DNA of 64,000 nt from Chryseobacterium hagamense. Lineage in GTDB: Bacteria; Bacteroidota; Bacteroidia; Flavobacteriales; Weeksellaceae. A program made the translations under genes and the position numbers. The notes under the pieces are model-generated. The model had not been told where the DNA came from. It made no database searches and saw only the letters and a program-made list of their open reading frames with translations. Shown here in pieces: positions 35,214 to 43,309 of this stretch. The DNA is taken from assembly GCF_007991455.1 (NCBI RefSeq), contig NZ_BJYJ01000001.1:598763-662762 (forward strand). The letters run 5' to 3'. Numbering within the stretch: position 1 is the stretch's first letter; each line of letters begins with the position of its first letter.

Positions 35214-36629
35214 ATGAAAAAAATTAATTTTATAACCGGCGGTTTGGCGGCAGCATCTTTATCATTGATGAGTTTCATTGCTTATAATAAGTATGATCTC
35301 AATCTCCTTGTTCCAGACTATGCATTTAAATCGCCACAAAACCTTCCTAAAGCATCTGCAAGACACGCAGCATTTACTGTTTCAAGTGTTGTCAGTTCCG
35401 CACAGGCTTTTAAAGCAACTTTATCAACTTCACAGATTTCTACTCTTCAGCAGACCTATACCACCGCGCTGGCTAAAAAGTGGTCTAATCTCCCCTGCGG
35501 ATCAGGATGCCGTAAAGGGATTCAGTTTTCCTCATTGTCCGCTGTTCAACTGACTGCAGCAAAAGCCGTGCTGGCAGAAGCACTTGGAGCATCCTCCAAC
35601 CAGGGGTATGACCTTGCCATGCAGATTTTAAAAGCAGATGATTATCTGGGTTCCTACGGAAGCGGAAATTCAGGATACAGCTCCGGTATTTATTTTATTT
35701 CATTTCTCAACGAGCCAAGTACAACCGGCAAATGGATGCTTCAGTTCGGTGGGCACCACCTCGCTATTACAGTAGCTTTCAACAATGGCAAAGTGGTTGG
35801 AACGACACCGCAAATGATGGGTGTAGAACCTACCACCTTTACTCAAAACGGAACCACCTACAGCCCGCTTACGCCGAAGCATGATGCGATGACTGCCATG
35901 CTGGCCTCCCTGAGTTCTGCTCAGCTGGCTTCTGCAAAACTGACCACTACTTTCAGCGATTGCCTGATGTCACCGGGAGAATCCAACGGGAACACGAATA
36001 CCATGCCTACCGTAAAACAGGGACTGATCTGCAGCGGATTTACCACAGCACAGAAAAACCTGGTGCTTGCAGCCATCCAGGCCTGGGTAAACGATACAGA
36101 TAGTGCATCGGCAACTGAACTGATGAACGCTTATACGAACGACATCAATTCTACCTATATCGCCTGGACAGGAAGCGGAACAGCAGGTTCTTCCAGCACC
36201 TTTCTGAATGCCAACACCAACTATGTAAGAATTGACGGTCCCGGTGTATGGATAGAATTTGTCTGCCAGAATGGGGTAATCATTTCAAACCAGATCCACT
36301 ATCATTCTGTATGGCGGGACCATATACGGGATTACGGCAACGACCTTTCCAACACTGCGCTGGGAACCGTTGAAATTACCAGTAATGCTGTGAAGTCGGT
36401 AAAGATTTATCCTAATCCGGCTTCGGAAACCCTGAATGTCCAGGTGGCTAACACCTTGAAGAATGCTGATATTTCAATATTTGACGCTTCGGGAAGATCC
36501 ATTACTTCGGTTAAAAATATTTCCGGAACAACGGCAAATATTCCGGTAGGAACATTACAAACCGGTAATTATGTGATTACCGTTTCTGATGCCAACCAGA
36601 ATTTCACCGCAAAGTTTATTAAAAAATAA
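35214..36629 (+). CDS. DUF3500 domain protein with T9SS type A sorting domain
   Basis: A 471-residue secreted protein. A signal/anchor sequence lies at the start (FITGGLAAASLSLMSF). The DUF3500 region spans about residues 45-385. It has CGSGCRKG, a GGHHLAI segment and HYHSVWRDHIRDYG, whose clustered His and Cys could bind metal. The last 75 residues, from VKIYPNPASETLNVQV to NFTAKFIKK, are a type A T9SS sorting domain. DUF3500 function is not established. It sits between a LytTR regulator and a HupE-like membrane gene. Confidence 0.88.
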   Translation: MKKINFITGGLAAASLSLMSFIAYNKYDLNLLVPDYAFKSPQNLPKASARHAAFTVSSVVSSAQAFKATLSTSQISTLQQTYTTALAKKWSNLPCGSGCRKGIQFSSLSAVQLTAAKAVLAEALGASSNQGYDLAMQILKADDYLGSYGSGNSGYSSGIYFISFLNEPSTTGKWMLQFGGHHLAITVAFNNGKVVGTTPQMMGVEPTTFTQNGTTYSPLTPKHDAMTAMLASLSSAQLASAKLTTTFSDCLMSPGESNGNTNTMPTVKQGLICSGFTTAQKNLVLAAIQAWVNDTDSASATELMNAYTNDINSTYIAWTGSGTAGSSSTFLNANTNYVRIDGPGVWIEFVCQNGVIISNQIHYHSVWRDHIRDYGNDLSNTALGTVEITSNAVKSVKIYPNPASETLNVQVANTLKNADISIFDASGRSITSVKNISGTTANIPVGTLQTGNYVITVSDANQNFTAKFIKK

Positions 36630-36690
36630 CGCTGTTTTACACCATTTAATTTGCTTTGTCAGAATATTTCCGGCGAAGCTTTTCTTATAT

Positions 36691-37980
36691 ATGAAAAATA
36701 ATACGGTACTTCTTTCCTTCTTTTTCCTTTTTGTGACAGGCATTTTCTTAAAAGCCCATCCCATGCCGAATTCGGTGCTTCTGCTGGATGTTTATCCGGA
36801 AAACATCAAGCTTCAGGTTCAGATTCCGCTTAAGGAAATGGAATTTGCCGTTCCGTTCGATGTATCTGATACGTCTCAACTTACGTCCGGCAATAAAGCG
36901 CTGACAAATTATCTCAGTCAGCATATCGGTATTACCGGAAAACGGCAGCTCCCATGGGCTATGCATCTGGACCGTATTCTGGTAAAAAATACTACCCAGA
37001 ACGGAACCGGTGAGTTTTTTGAGCTGATCGCTGAATATACCGCCGTCCCGGCAGATCATAATACAAGACAATTTACGTTATATTATGATGCCGTTATTCA
37101 TCAGGTCAATTCCCATCGTGCTTTGGTTTCCATACGTCAGGATTGGGAAAACGGAATTATCGATAATCAGGGCACGGAAATAGGGACTGTTGGCTACAAC
37201 CTGGATACCCAAAAAGCGACGCCCCTGAATGTTGACCTCCGGAAAGGAAGTAACTGGAGAGGGTTTATCAGTATGGTGAAGCTTGGGACCCAACATATTT
37301 CCGAAGGCACGGACCACCTTATGTTTCTTCTGGTGCTATTACTCTGTGCTCCGCTTACCTATTTCAACGGGAAATGGATCCTTAGTAGTGATCTTAAAAG
37401 TTCACTGCTGAAAATATTGAAAATCACAATTTCTTTCACCATCGGACATTCGCTGACGCTTATCCTTGCCAGTCTGGAAATTATAAACTTTCCCGTGAAA
37501 ACAATTGAAATTATTATTGCACTATCAATTCTGGTCACCGCGGTGCATGTTATAAAACCTGTATTTCCCAATAGGGAAAATATAATTGCGCTTGTATTCG
37601 GACTTATTCACGGGCTGGCTTTTTCCACAGTCCTTTCGGAACTCCATCTCTCTGCATACCGTTTGCTGATCAGCTTATTAGGGTTCAACATCGGCATTGA
37701 AGCCATGCAGTTTTTGATCATCATCCTGCTTATTCCCTGGCTACTGATCATCAGCCGGTATAAAATTTACGGTGTGCTTAAAAATGGGTTAGCGGTTCTG
37801 GCCGGTTTTTCAGCTTTGGCCTGGACAAAAGAAAGATTTTCCGGCCAGGAGAATTTTATATCCCGGTATTTAAATGCTTTTACTGAAAATTCAATTTTGT
37901 TTGTTTTGTTCCTATTCCTTTTGACGATGGTGGTATTTTTAGGATCACAGATAAAAGGTAGAGGGAAGTCACTCAGATAA
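36691..37980 (+). CDS. HupE/UreJ-like membrane protein
   Basis: A 429-residue protein. The start is the ATG at 36691 (MKNNTVLLSFFFLFVTGIF), a signal-like helix; frame text upstream overlaps the previous gene and is not protein-like. An extracytoplasmic domain covers about 25-210. The C-terminal half has six to seven membrane helices with EGTDHLMFLLVLLLCAPLTY, IGHSLTLILAS and FGLIHGLAFSTVLSELHLS. These histidine motifs characterise HupE/UreJ proteins, some of which carry nickel or cobalt. Pairing with a secreted DUF3500 protein suggests a joint role, perhaps in metal handling (inference). Confidence 0.85.
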   Translation: MKNNTVLLSFFFLFVTGIFLKAHPMPNSVLLLDVYPENIKLQVQIPLKEMEFAVPFDVSDTSQLTSGNKALTNYLSQHIGITGKRQLPWAMHLDRILVKNTTQNGTGEFFELIAEYTAVPADHNTRQFTLYYDAVIHQVNSHRALVSIRQDWENGIIDNQGTEIGTVGYNLDTQKATPLNVDLRKGSNWRGFISMVKLGTQHISEGTDHLMFLLVLLLCAPLTYFNGKWILSSDLKSSLLKILKITISFTIGHSLTLILASLEIINFPVKTIEIIIALSILVTAVHVIKPVFPNRENIIALVFGLIHGLAFSTVLSELHLSAYRLLISLLGFNIGIEAMQFLIIILLIPWLLIISRYKIYGVLKNGLAVLAGFSALAWTKERFSGQENFISRYLNAFTENSILFVLFLFLLTMVVFLGSQIKGRGKSLR

Positions 37981-37997
37981 AAAAATACAGAATTTTT

Positions 37998-38330
37998 AAT
38001 GCTATCGGTGTAAAGAGTGGATTTATTCCAACCACAGGTTTTTTAGTCGCGATGGTACCACAACGGGCTCAGCATGAAACATTTCATGCAGTAAATCACA
38101 GTTGTGAACGTTACCAAACTTCCAAAATTCTGATCAGTAACAAAAGTTGAGGAAGAAAAATTTAAATGCTATCGACGCTAAGAATATATTACATTAAAAG
38201 TGTAGATTTTTCGTTCGCAAAGGTACTTCGACGAGTTCAGTATGACACATTGCATTCAGCAATTGATCATTGTGAATATTATCATAATTCCGAAATGATA
38301 AAATTCTGGAAATCACGATATCGTTTAGTA
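37998..38330 (+). repeat. Degenerate direct duplication of about 160 bp in an intergenic region
   Basis: TTAATGCTATCGGTGTAAAG at 37998 and TTAAATGCTATCGACGCTAA at about 38161 begin two similar stretches. Both contain a GGTACxxCGACGxGxTCAG-like block, a CAGTAAAT / CAGCAATT block followed by GTGAA, and an AAATTCTG block near the end. The two are strongly diverged. No gene is seen between the HupE-like gene and the tRNA cluster. Confidence 0.5.
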
Positions 38331-38445
38331 GAGTAAGATGAAAGCCGCTTTTATCTTTCAAAACAATACAACTTTTTCACTAACCCCCCCAACTTTTGTA
38401 ACTGATCCGCTTTTATCTTTCATCAGCAAATTTAGCATAATGACA

Positions 38446-38476
38446 GAAAAAACCGGTATAGCTTATACTATACCGG
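38446..38476 (-). terminator. Terminator of the tRNA cluster
   Basis: CCGGTATAG / CTATACCGG perfect 9-bp stem, six-base loop, then a T run on the minus strand, 12 bases after the last tRNA. Confidence 0.85.
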
Positions 38477-38487
38477 CCTGTATTTAG

Positions 38488-38560
<73 letters not shown>

Positions 38561-38598
38561 GTGTATTTTTAAAACGCCTACCGAAAGCGTTATCTTAG

Positions 38599-38671
<73 letters not shown>

Positions 38672-38712
38672 GTATATTTTTTAAAACGTTACCGACAACG
38701 TTTGCTACTTAG

Positions 38713-38785
<73 letters not shown>

Positions 38786-38886
38786 ATATTGGACTGCAAA
38801 TATACGATAATTTTTTAAAAGTCCTAATTTTTCCTGTAAATAAAGCCTATTCATGAAAATTATTTTAATATTCGTATCTTTGAAGT

Positions 38887-39498
38887 ATGGCAAAAATATT
38901 AAAAATTTATCCGAACAACCCTCAGGAAAACCTTATCAATGAAGTGATTAAAACGTTAAATAACGGTGGACTGATTATCTACCCGTCTGATACCGTTTAT
39001 GCGTTGGGCTGCAATATTTTTGATATTAAAGCGATGGAAAAGCTTGCCCAGATCAAAAAAATCAAGCTGGAAAAGGCGCAGTTTTCGATTATCTGTAACG
39101 ATTTAAGCCACCTTTCTGATTTTACGAGACCAATTGATACCTCAACATTCCGGTTTTTGAAAAGCCATCTGCCGGGACCGTTTACATTCATCCTGGATGC
39201 CAACAAAAGCCTCCCGCTTGCTTATAAAAATCATAAAACCATCGGGATCCGGGTTCCCGACCATCCGATTCCTCAGCTGATCGTTGAGAAGCTCGGGCAT
39301 CCGATCGCATCCACTTCCATTAAAGATGACGATGAGATCATCGAATACTCCACCGATCCTGAACTGATCGCAGAAAAGTACGATCATCTGGTAGACCTTG
39401 TTATTGATTGCGGCTATGGAGACAATGTGGCTTCTACCATCGTTGATCTTACTTCGGGAGAACCGGAGATTATCCGCCAGGGAAAAGGTGAAATTTAA
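38887..39498 (+). CDS. tsaC: L-threonylcarbamoyladenylate synthase (TsaC/Sua5/YrdC)
   Basis: A 203-residue enzyme that makes threonylcarbamoyl-AMP from threonine, bicarbonate and ATP for t6A37 modification of ANN-decoding tRNAs. It shows GGLIIYPSDTVYALGCNIF, then FSIICNDLSHLSDF and PGPFTFILDANKSLP. The substrate-binding segment IGIRVPDHPIPQ follows, then IASTSIKDDDEIIEY. The length fits the YrdC-only form. A TATCTTTG -7 box (38875-38882) ends only four bases before the ATG, so the mRNA may be leaderless. It is the first gene of a four-gene operon. Confidence 0.93.
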   Translation: MAKILKIYPNNPQENLINEVIKTLNNGGLIIYPSDTVYALGCNIFDIKAMEKLAQIKKIKLEKAQFSIICNDLSHLSDFTRPIDTSTFRFLKSHLPGPFTFILDANKSLPLAYKNHKTIGIRVPDHPIPQLIVEKLGHPIASTSIKDDDEIIEYSTDPELIAEKYDHLVDLVIDCGYGDNVASTIVDLTSGEPEIIRQGKGEI

Positions 39499-39516
39499 CG
39501 GCAGTTCGGGTTTCTG

Positions 39517-40218
39517 ATGAGTATGAACGGAAAATATGCTTTGGGAATTCTTCTGACTTCCCTATTGCTGGGTGCTGTCATGCTGTATGTATTTCCGCTG
39601 ATTCATCTGATCTCAGGAGGAACAGGCAGCGCTACGGCAATATTCACGTATTCGAGAGCAGTCCTGTGGATTGTCTTGTTCACTGTGTTCCTGTACAGCT
39701 TTATGATCGAGAAACAGCCGTTCCTGCTCTGGAAAGATAAGGCCTACTCTTCAGGCTTTTATCTTAAGAAAATTTTCAGCCTTTACCTGATCTGTGCTGT
39801 CGGAGGTGCTTTCTTAAATCTTTTAATTAAATTTGCCACACAGGAAAATACGAGCGGTAAGCTACTTCAGCTTTCCCACGTTTTCAGAAACAACTATGCG
39901 TTGATTATTTTTACCTGCCTGACAGCGGGCGCGGTAGAAGAACTGCTGATGCGCGGATATCTACAGCCGAGAATTGAGAAAATATACGATAACAGATATG
40001 CCGGAATTATCGTCTCTGCCCTGCTTTTCGGAATTCTGCACAGTGCGTACGGAACCGTCGGACAGGTTGTAGTACCCTGCTTTATCGGAATTGTTTTTGC
40101 CGTATTCTATAAAATTTATTCTAATATTAAAATCCTGATGATTTGTCATTTTCTGTATGATTTCGTATCGCTGATGATGATGAATTTTATGGATATCAAA
40201 CATTTATCTGTATTTTAA
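39517..40218 (+). CDS. CPBP-family intramembrane glutamic protease
   Basis: A 233-residue protein with about six to seven transmembrane helices. The CPBP (Abi/CAAX-like) motif EELLMRGYLQ has E141, E142 and R146. The second motif, FGILHSAYG, holds the conserved His. The family contains CAAX-type proteases and bacteriocin self-immunity proteins; which role applies is unknown. It lies 18 bases after tsaC and 4 bases before yaaA, so it is co-transcribed with both. An alternative start is the ATG two codons in. Confidence 0.88.
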   Translation: MSMNGKYALGILLTSLLLGAVMLYVFPLIHLISGGTGSATAIFTYSRAVLWIVLFTVFLYSFMIEKQPFLLWKDKAYSSGFYLKKIFSLYLICAVGGAFLNLLIKFATQENTSGKLLQLSHVFRNNYALIIFTCLTAGAVEELLMRGYLQPRIEKIYDNRYAGIIVSALLFGILHSAYGTVGQVVVPCFIGIVFAVFYKIYSNIKILMICHFLYDFVSLMMMNFMDIKHLSVF

Positions 40219-40222
40219 CTTT

Positions 40223-40981
40223 ATGAAAATAGTTACTTCTCCTGCCAAGCTCATGAACGTGGAAAATTCAACCGACCTGTTGAAAACCACGACTCCTAAA
40301 TTTATTGAACAGGCAGCATTCATCCATTCTTTTTTAAAACCCAAATCTCCGAAATACCTTTCCGAGCTGATGGAAATTTCAGCCAAGCTTGCGGATGAAA
40401 ACTGGGAGAGGAACCAGCAGTGGAAAGCAAAACCGACGGCAAAAGAATCTGCTCCGGCATTATTCGCTTTTACAGGCGAGGTCTACCGCGGACTGGATGC
40501 CAAAACACTGGATAAAGAGGCAGTGGATTACCTTCAGAAAAACCAGAGAATTCTTTCCGGGCTGTACGGGCTTTTGAAACCTTCCGACAAAGTGATGCTT
40601 TACCGGCTGGAAATGGGAAGGCCTTTCGGGTTCGACGAATATAAAAACCTTTACGAATTCTGGAGAAATAAGATCACGGAACAGCTGAATTCGGAAATGA
40701 AAAAGAACGAAATTCTCCTGAATCTTGCCAGCAATGAATATTTCAAAGCCGTAGACCGTGAAAAGCTTGATCATCCTGTGATTGATTTTGACTTTTATGA
40801 ATTAAAAGACGGTAAGTTGAAAACTATAGTTGTGTATACCAAACATGCAAGAGGGATGATGGCAAGATTCTGTGCACAGACCAATGCACAGACGCTGGAT
40901 GATGTGAGAGCTTTCAGTTATGAAGGCTATTTGATTGATGAAGAGAAATCAACCGATACAAAACTGGTTTTCACGAGATAA
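40223..40981 (+). CDS. yaaA: Peroxide stress protein YaaA (DUF328)
   Basis: A 252-residue cytoplasmic protein. MKIVTSPAKLMN, FTGEVYRGLDAKTL and SGLYGLLKPSDKVMLYRLEM are DUF328/YaaA signatures, as is NLASNEYFKAV. E. coli YaaA limits free iron and DNA damage during peroxide stress and binds DNA. It sits between a CPBP protease (4-base gap) and prmC (3-base gap). Confidence 0.93.
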   Translation: MKIVTSPAKLMNVENSTDLLKTTTPKFIEQAAFIHSFLKPKSPKYLSELMEISAKLADENWERNQQWKAKPTAKESAPALFAFTGEVYRGLDAKTLDKEAVDYLQKNQRILSGLYGLLKPSDKVMLYRLEMGRPFGFDEYKNLYEFWRNKITEQLNSEMKKNEILLNLASNEYFKAVDREKLDHPVIDFDFYELKDGKLKTIVVYTKHARGMMARFCAQTNAQTLDDVRAFSYEGYLIDEEKSTDTKLVFTR

Positions 40982-40984
40982 AAA

Positions 40985-41839
40985 ATGACCATTTCAGAAT
41001 TTAAAACCCATTTCAAAAAAGAGCTTTCCGGATTATATACTGATTCCGAAACCCGTTTCCTCAGCAGTATTTTCATCGAAAAGGTTGTCGGGTTCAACTC
41101 TTTTTATCAACGGCGGTTTGCTGATCAGGAATTGCTGATCGATGATGAAGAACAGCTTGTAAGGGCTGTCTCAACCTTGAAAACCGGCCGGCCTTACCAG
41201 CATGTCCTTGGGGAAACCGAATTTTACGGAATGACATTTTTCGTCAATGAACATGTGCTGATCCCTCGTCCCGAAACGGAAGAGCTCCTTGAATTCGCCA
41301 TAAAAAAAATCAGGAAGTACGAACTGACCTGTACTGAAGATTTAAGGATTCTTGATATCGGAACCGGCAGCGGCATTATTCCGCTGGTGCTGAAAAAACA
41401 TTTTCCGCAGGCCCATATTTCCTCAGTCGATTTCTCTGAAAAAGCATTGGAAACGGCAAAAAGAAATGCGCATTTTCATAAATTGGAGATCAATTTCATC
41501 CATTCCGATTATCTGAATTTCCAACCTGAGGAAGTATATGATATTATCATTTCCAATCCGCCATATATCGGAATTGATGAGGAGTATGAAATCGAGCAGT
41601 CGGTAAAAGGTTTCGAGCCGATGATGGCCCTTTTTTCCCCGACCCCGGATGCCCTGATTTTTTACCGGAAGATTGCAGAAGATGCGAAGAAACACCTACT
41701 CAGTAACGGATTATTGTTTTTGGAAATCAATCAGAAGCTGGGTCCGGAAACGCTGGATCTGTATCTCCCGCATTTTTCCGAAGCGGAACTGATCAAAGAC
41801 CTTTCGGAGAATGACCGGTTTGTTTTCGGGCGGAAGTAA
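40985..41839 (+). CDS. prmC: Peptide chain release factor N5-glutamine methyltransferase
   Basis: A 284-residue SAM-dependent enzyme that methylates the GGQ glutamine of release factors. The N-terminal helical domain is followed by the methyltransferase fold with ILDIGTGSGIIPLVL (residues 122-136). The catalytic NPPY is at 191-194 in IIISNPPYIG. IPRPETEELLE (93-103) is also a PrmC hallmark. It is the last gene of the tsaC operon, with a strong terminator immediately after the stop. Confidence 0.95.
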   Translation: MTISEFKTHFKKELSGLYTDSETRFLSSIFIEKVVGFNSFYQRRFADQELLIDDEEQLVRAVSTLKTGRPYQHVLGETEFYGMTFFVNEHVLIPRPETEELLEFAIKKIRKYELTCTEDLRILDIGTGSGIIPLVLKKHFPQAHISSVDFSEKALETAKRNAHFHKLEINFIHSDYLNFQPEEVYDIIISNPPYIGIDEEYEIEQSVKGFEPMMALFSPTPDALIFYRKIAEDAKKHLLSNGLLFLEINQKLGPETLDLYLPHFSEAELIKDLSENDRFVFGRK

Positions 41840-41870
41840 AAAAGCAATGAACTTTGAGTTCATTGCTTTT
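41840..41870. terminator. Bidirectional terminator
   Basis: AAAAGCAATGAACT pairs perfectly with AGTTCATTGCTTTT around a three-base loop, between convergent genes. Confidence 0.92.
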
Positions 41871-41891
41871 TGGTATATCAAATAAGACTTT

Positions 41892-42545
41892 TTATCGGAT
41901 TTTCTTATTTACAAAAATTTCATAAGCCAGGTAAATTAGCGGTAATGCCATAATTCCGATATATAAAGCATTGGCCATTGCAGATTGCGGCTGATTGATA
42001 ACGGCATACAATAATCCGAAGAAAGCACCCCCTAAATGAGCTGCATGACCGATATTATCCTGTTGATTTGGGTTCAGCATCATGTATACGGAGTAACTGA
42101 AATATGCAAGACCAAAAATATAACCGGGAATTCCTATCGGAATAAAAAACATATAGATTTCAAGATGAGGAATTAATGCTATAGATGCAAATAAAATCCC
42201 CGATACGCCGCCACTTGCGCCTATGGCAGAATACCACGGCTGCCTTTGATATACGAATAATGAAAACATATTGCCCAAAAGGATCGATCCGAAATAAATA
42301 ATTAAAAATCCAATACTTCCGAATCCCTGGATAACAACAGGACCAAAGAAATACAACGTAAGCATATTAAACACAAGATGCATGATATCGGCATGCAGGA
42401 AGCCTGAAGAAATTAATCGTACATACTCTTTCCGGTTCAGAATTGCTCCTACGCTAAACTTATATTTTTCGAAATTACTGCTTCCGTTGGGTGCAATAAA
42501 GCTTATAATCGCCGTAATGGCTATAATTAAAATCAGAATATTCAT
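41892..42545 (-). CDS. Rhomboid-family intramembrane serine protease
   Basis: A 217-residue membrane protein with six predicted helices. The catalytic serine is S111 in GASGGVSG, and the catalytic histidine is probably H170 in GHAAHLGG. The first part has FLHADIMHLVFNMLTLYFFG, with the conserved HxxxN-type segment. Rhomboids cleave single-pass membrane proteins; the substrate is unknown. It is single-gene and convergent with prmC. Confidence 0.9.
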   Translation of the reverse strand: MNILILIIAITAIISFIAPNGSSNFEKYKFSVGAILNRKEYVRLISSGFLHADIMHLVFNMLTLYFFGPVVIQGFGSIGFLIIYFGSILLGNMFSLFVYQRQPWYSAIGASGGVSGILFASIALIPHLEIYMFFIPIGIPGYIFGLAYFSYSVYMMLNPNQQDNIGHAAHLGGAFFGLLYAVINQPQSAMANALYIGIMALPLIYLAYEIFVNKKIR

Positions 42546-42847
42546 TTTAAATGTTATAATTTTGAGGATTTTTAAGCAAGTTGTATGCTACTCTACCCTT
42601 TGATGTGTTTACTATTTCAGAAAGTATAAAAATACAAAATTTCAAACGTTAAATGAATAGATACTTATTTTTTATAAATCTTAAAGTCTACACTTATGGA
42701 GTAAACATGGGTATGTTAATCCTTCCTCCCCGAAGCTTAAACCAGATTACGGAATGGCTCAGATTAAGGAATAATCCGTATTTTGAAATTATATGTAAAT
42801 TTGTATAGGTAAATGGCAGTTAACCCTACTATATTTTATCTATTTAT
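42546..42847. other. Intergenic region between the rhomboid and fur-type genes
   Basis: About 300 bases upstream of two divergent genes. TAAATTTG (42796-42803) is a -7 candidate for the Fur-type gene, 45 bases before its start. I see no small gene. Confidence 0.5.
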
Positions 42848-43231
42848 ATGAAGCAGATCAGGAATACCCAGGCTAAAACGGAGATTTTAAATATCATTAA
42901 CCATTCTGATGTGGCGCTGTCGCATGCCGATATCCAGAAACAGGTCGGTGATCTGTGCAACCGGGTAACGACCTACCGTGTTCTGGAAAGGCTTGAAAAT
43001 GAAGGCAGCATCCATAGAATAACAAATGTAGACGGCGTCGTTAATTTTGCAAAATGCAGCCATGCCTGCCATACCGGAGAGCATACCCACGACCATATTC
43101 ATTTCAACTGTGAGAAATGTCATAAGGTAATTTGTATTGAAAATGCGGTTCCACTGATCAGCCTTCCTGAAAATTTCAGCATCAGCAGCTACAACCTGGT
43201 GATCAGCGGGCTCTGTCCGAAATGCCGTTAA
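42848..43231 (+). CDS. Fur-family transcriptional regulator
   Basis: A 127-residue metal-responsive repressor. The winged helix includes LSHADIQKQVGDLCNRVTTY. The metal-binding half has CSHACHTGEHTHDHIHFNCE, followed by a CEKCHK pair, and ends with the CPKC pair. Two CxxC pairs suggest a structural zinc site, with the His-rich stretch as sensor site. It is shorter than E. coli Fur, closer to Zur/PerR-type members, so the sensed metal is uncertain. It is a single gene convergent with parC. Confidence 0.9.
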   Translation: MKQIRNTQAKTEILNIINHSDVALSHADIQKQVGDLCNRVTTYRVLERLENEGSIHRITNVDGVVNFAKCSHACHTGEHTHDHIHFNCEKCHKVICIENAVPLISLPENFSISSYNLVISGLCPKCR

Positions 43232-43252
43232 TGGCTGATGGATAATTCCAAA

Positions 43253-43286
43253 ATAAAGACCAGCTGAATCAACAGTTGGCCTTTTA
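43253..43286. terminator. Imperfect bidirectional terminator
   Basis: AAGACCAGCTG / CAGTTGGCCTT stem with two mismatches, flanked by AT-rich text, between the Fur-type gene and parC. Confidence 0.55.
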
Positions 43287-43309
43287 TGGTTGTAACTAAA
43301 ATGCTGTTC

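Noticed and set aside
36589..36690. N-terminal extension of the HupE-like protein overlapping the DUF3500 gene
   Set aside because: A clear signal-like start exists at 36691, and the extension is an out-of-frame reading of the sorting domain.
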